From Candidatus Saccharimonadota bacterium (GTDB lineage: Bacteria; Patescibacteriota; Saccharimonadia; Saccharimonadales; UBA7683), in the NCBI GenBank assembly GCA_020427905.1, contig JAGQNU010000103.1, forward strand, positions 1-6,427: a stretch of DNA of 6,427 nucleotides, in the 5' to 3' direction. Numbering within the stretch: position 1 is the first letter of the stretch; every line of letters begins with the position of its first letter. A program made the position numbers and the translations under genes. Positions 5,005 to 6,427 of the stretch are shown piece after piece. The notes beneath the pieces are model-generated. The model ran no database searches. It was not told where the DNA came from and saw only the letters and a list, made by a program, of their open reading frames with translations.

Positions 5005-6427
5005 CTAAAACAGGTTTGGTGGGTCAAGTGTATACTGCCACTTTTGCGGCAGCGACCGAGCAATCGCAACCAAGTCAGAGCGTTTACTCGAGGTTATAAC
5101 GAGCTGCTGATAGTACTTGCTGCCCCGATGCTCATGAAATGCTGGCATGGGGCCGCGTACATACACACCGGGATGGCTTTTTGTGATTGATTGCTTTGCC
5201 TGAGTTGCGGTCTTTTTAGCATACTCCTCAGTCGAGTAGCCTATGGTGGCATGCAGGAGATGTGTAAACGGTGGCATGTGCTCCGCCTCACGTTCTTCAA
5301 TGGCATGATCGTAAAATTGAAGGTAATCTTCATGCTGCGCAAATGTAACAACTGGATGTTCGGGATTGTAGGTTTGAATGTATACTTCAGACTTCTGGCC
5401 ACGTCGTCCAGCTCGACCAATCACCTGTGTGATAAGCTGAAATGCACGCTCTTCGCTCGAGAAGTCTGGAACGTATAACTCACTTTCGGCTTGGATTATG
5501 CCTACGACCGATAGCTGTGGAAGGTCAAGGCCTTTTGCAATGCCTTGCGTTCCGATAATCACCTGTATTTCATTGTCTCGGACATCGTCATAGACCTTGT
5601 GTAACCGCGCCTCTTTATTGGTATCGCTATCAAATCGAGCAATTGAGACACCTGGGAATCGTTTTTGAACCTCAGCCTCTATGCGCTTGGTGCCAAAGCC
5701 TTTGTAATCAATATGGATACCATGGCACTCGGGGCATGATTTTGGTGGTTCCATCTCGTTACCGCAGGTGTGACATTTAAGCACGTTAACGTCATGATGC
5801 AATCGCATCGGCAGGTGACACGTACTACAACTTGCGACCCAGCCACAATCAGTACAAACCCCTGATCGAGCGCTGCCGCGACGGTTGTGAAACAAAAGGA
5901 CTTGTTGGCCAGTCGTGAGTGCTCGAGATATGGCATCGAGAAGGGGTCTGCTGAGGATGATGTTGCCCCCGGTCTGTGCTGGGTCTTTGAGGTCAACAAC
6001 CTCAACCAAGGCATCGCGAGCAGTCACTTGCGCTTCAAGGCGGTGTATCGGTGTTTTTGTGTGCGTGGCAAGGTAGTAGTCGGTAACTGAGGGTGTTGCA
6101 GAGCCAAGGACGAGCTTTGGTTTAGTCGGTAGTAGCTCAGATAGTTTTTTAGCAACACGCAGGGCATTATATTTTGGCTGTGAATCTTGATGGTAGCTTG
6201 GCTCATGGCACTCATCTACGATAACGAGACCAAAGTCATCACGTGGAGAGAACAGTGCAGAGCGCGGACCAACAACCACCCATGGGTCGACACTGTTCTG
6301 AAGCGTCTGCCAAAAGATATGTCGCTCTGCCTCAGTCAATCCTGAGTGAAGCACGACTACGTTAGTGTGTAGTTTTTTAAACTCATTCGATAACTGAGAG
6401 GTGAGAGCAATCTCGGGCACCAAAACG
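5005..6427 (-). CDS. priA: Primosomal helicase PriA (replication restart), 5'-truncated
   Basis: PriA is a superfamily 2 3'-to-5' DNA helicase that recognises stalled forks and starts reloading of the replicative helicase. The gene enters from the right edge. The frame is open through 6427, and the first visible residues V-L-V-P-E-I-A-L-T are the motif that follows Walker A, so the N-terminal DNA-binding domain and Walker A lie outside. Visible, numbered from the TTG at 6421-6423: GPRSALFSP (52-60), Walker B DECH (70-73; DEEH in E. coli), GSAT (107-110), a zinc module with eight cysteines (190, 193, 199, 202, 217, 220, 230, 233) whose spacing matches the two E. coli zinc sites, motif V GTQGIAKG (291-298), motif VI QVIGRAGR (333-340), and the C-terminal domain with GPMPAFHEHRG (424-434). 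It ends DPPNLF, near the family's usual DxDP ending, at TAG 5005-5007. Motif V and its following strand deviate from the family (see findings). def lies 29 bp downstream on the same strand. Confidence 0.96.
   Translation of the reverse strand, partial: VLVPEIALTSQLSNEFKKLHTNVVVLHSGLTEAERHIFWQTLQNSVDPWVVVGPRSALFSPRDDFGLVIVDECHEPSYHQDSQPKYNALRVAKKLSELLPTKPKLVLGSATPSVTDYYLATHTKTPIHRLEAQVTARDALVEVVDLKDPAQTGGNIILSRPLLDAISRALTTGQQVLLFHNRRGSARSGVCTDCGWVASCSTCHLPMRLHHDVNVLKCHTCGNEMEPPKSCPECHGIHIDYKGFGTKRIEAEVQKRFPGVSIARFDSDTNKEARLHKVYDDVRDNEIQVIIGTQGIAKGLDLPQLSVVGIIQAESELYVPDFSSEERAFQLITQVIGRAGRRGQKSEVYIQTYNPEHPVVTFAQHEDYLQFYDHAIEEREAEHMPPFTHLLHATIGYSTEEYAKKTATQAKQSITKSHPGVYVRGPMPAFHEHRGSKYYQQLVITSSKRSDLVAIARSLPQKWQYTLDPPNLF

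Noticed and set aside
5027..5036. TATACT on the plus strand at 5031-5036, like the other promoters
   Set aside because: It lies within the priA coding end on the antisense strand, TG abuts the hexamer without the spacer base, and no plus-strand gene follows.
5376..5385. Another TATACT-like match on the plus strand inside priA
   Set aside because: It arises from the codons for the conserved VYIQTY segment of PriA and has no gene downstream on that strand.
1..6427. Alternative genetic code (TGA as glycine), as in some CPR lineages
   Set aside because: All six genes read through with normal lengths under the standard code and no in-frame TGA occurs. No gene here ends in TGA, but six stops are too few to infer reassignment.

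Overview
This window looks like ordinary core-genome sequence from a bacterium of the Candidate Phyla Radiation, most likely Saccharibacteria (TM7). That placement is an inference from protein character: a compact 586-residue IF-2, a multi-repeat S1 protein directly upstream of infB, a DUF5663-like protein with a Gln/Pro-rich tail, and Fmt, Def and PriA proteins with unusual loops. I could run no phylogeny. The standard genetic code fits: no gene is interrupted by TGA, and the six visible stops are four TAG and two TAA. This argues against the TGA-as-glycine code of Gracilibacteria and Absconditabacteria.

Layout. The left half is on the plus strand: the 3' part of an S1-domain ribosomal protein gene (rpsA-like, 1-1004, cut by the left edge), infB (1044-2804), and a small gene of unknown function (2841-3473) with its own extended -10 promoter in the 36-bp gap. 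The right half is on the minus strand, read right to left: priA (entering at the right edge, ending at 5005), def (4975-4391) and fmt (4398-3478). def and fmt overlap by 8 bp. def has a consensus-like extended -10 only 8 nt before its ATG, which predicts a leaderless mRNA. The two gene blocks converge with only 4 bp between stop codons and no recognisable terminator. No stretch over 300 bp lacks a gene, and I see no RNA genes, mobile elements, CRISPR or long repeats.

Function. Three genes cover the N-formylmethionine cycle: Fmt formylates initiator Met-tRNA, IF-2 delivers it to the ribosome, and Def removes the formyl group from the new protein. The S1 protein belongs to the same translation-initiation theme. 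PriA (replication restart helicase) is co-directional with def and fmt, and a priA-def neighbourhood is common in bacteria.

I found no clear new defence or mobile system. The points most worth a second look are altered residues in the putative fMet pocket of IF-2, the likely leaderless def transcript, the apparent insertion in the DUF5663-like protein, and lineage-type changes in Fmt, Def and PriA.
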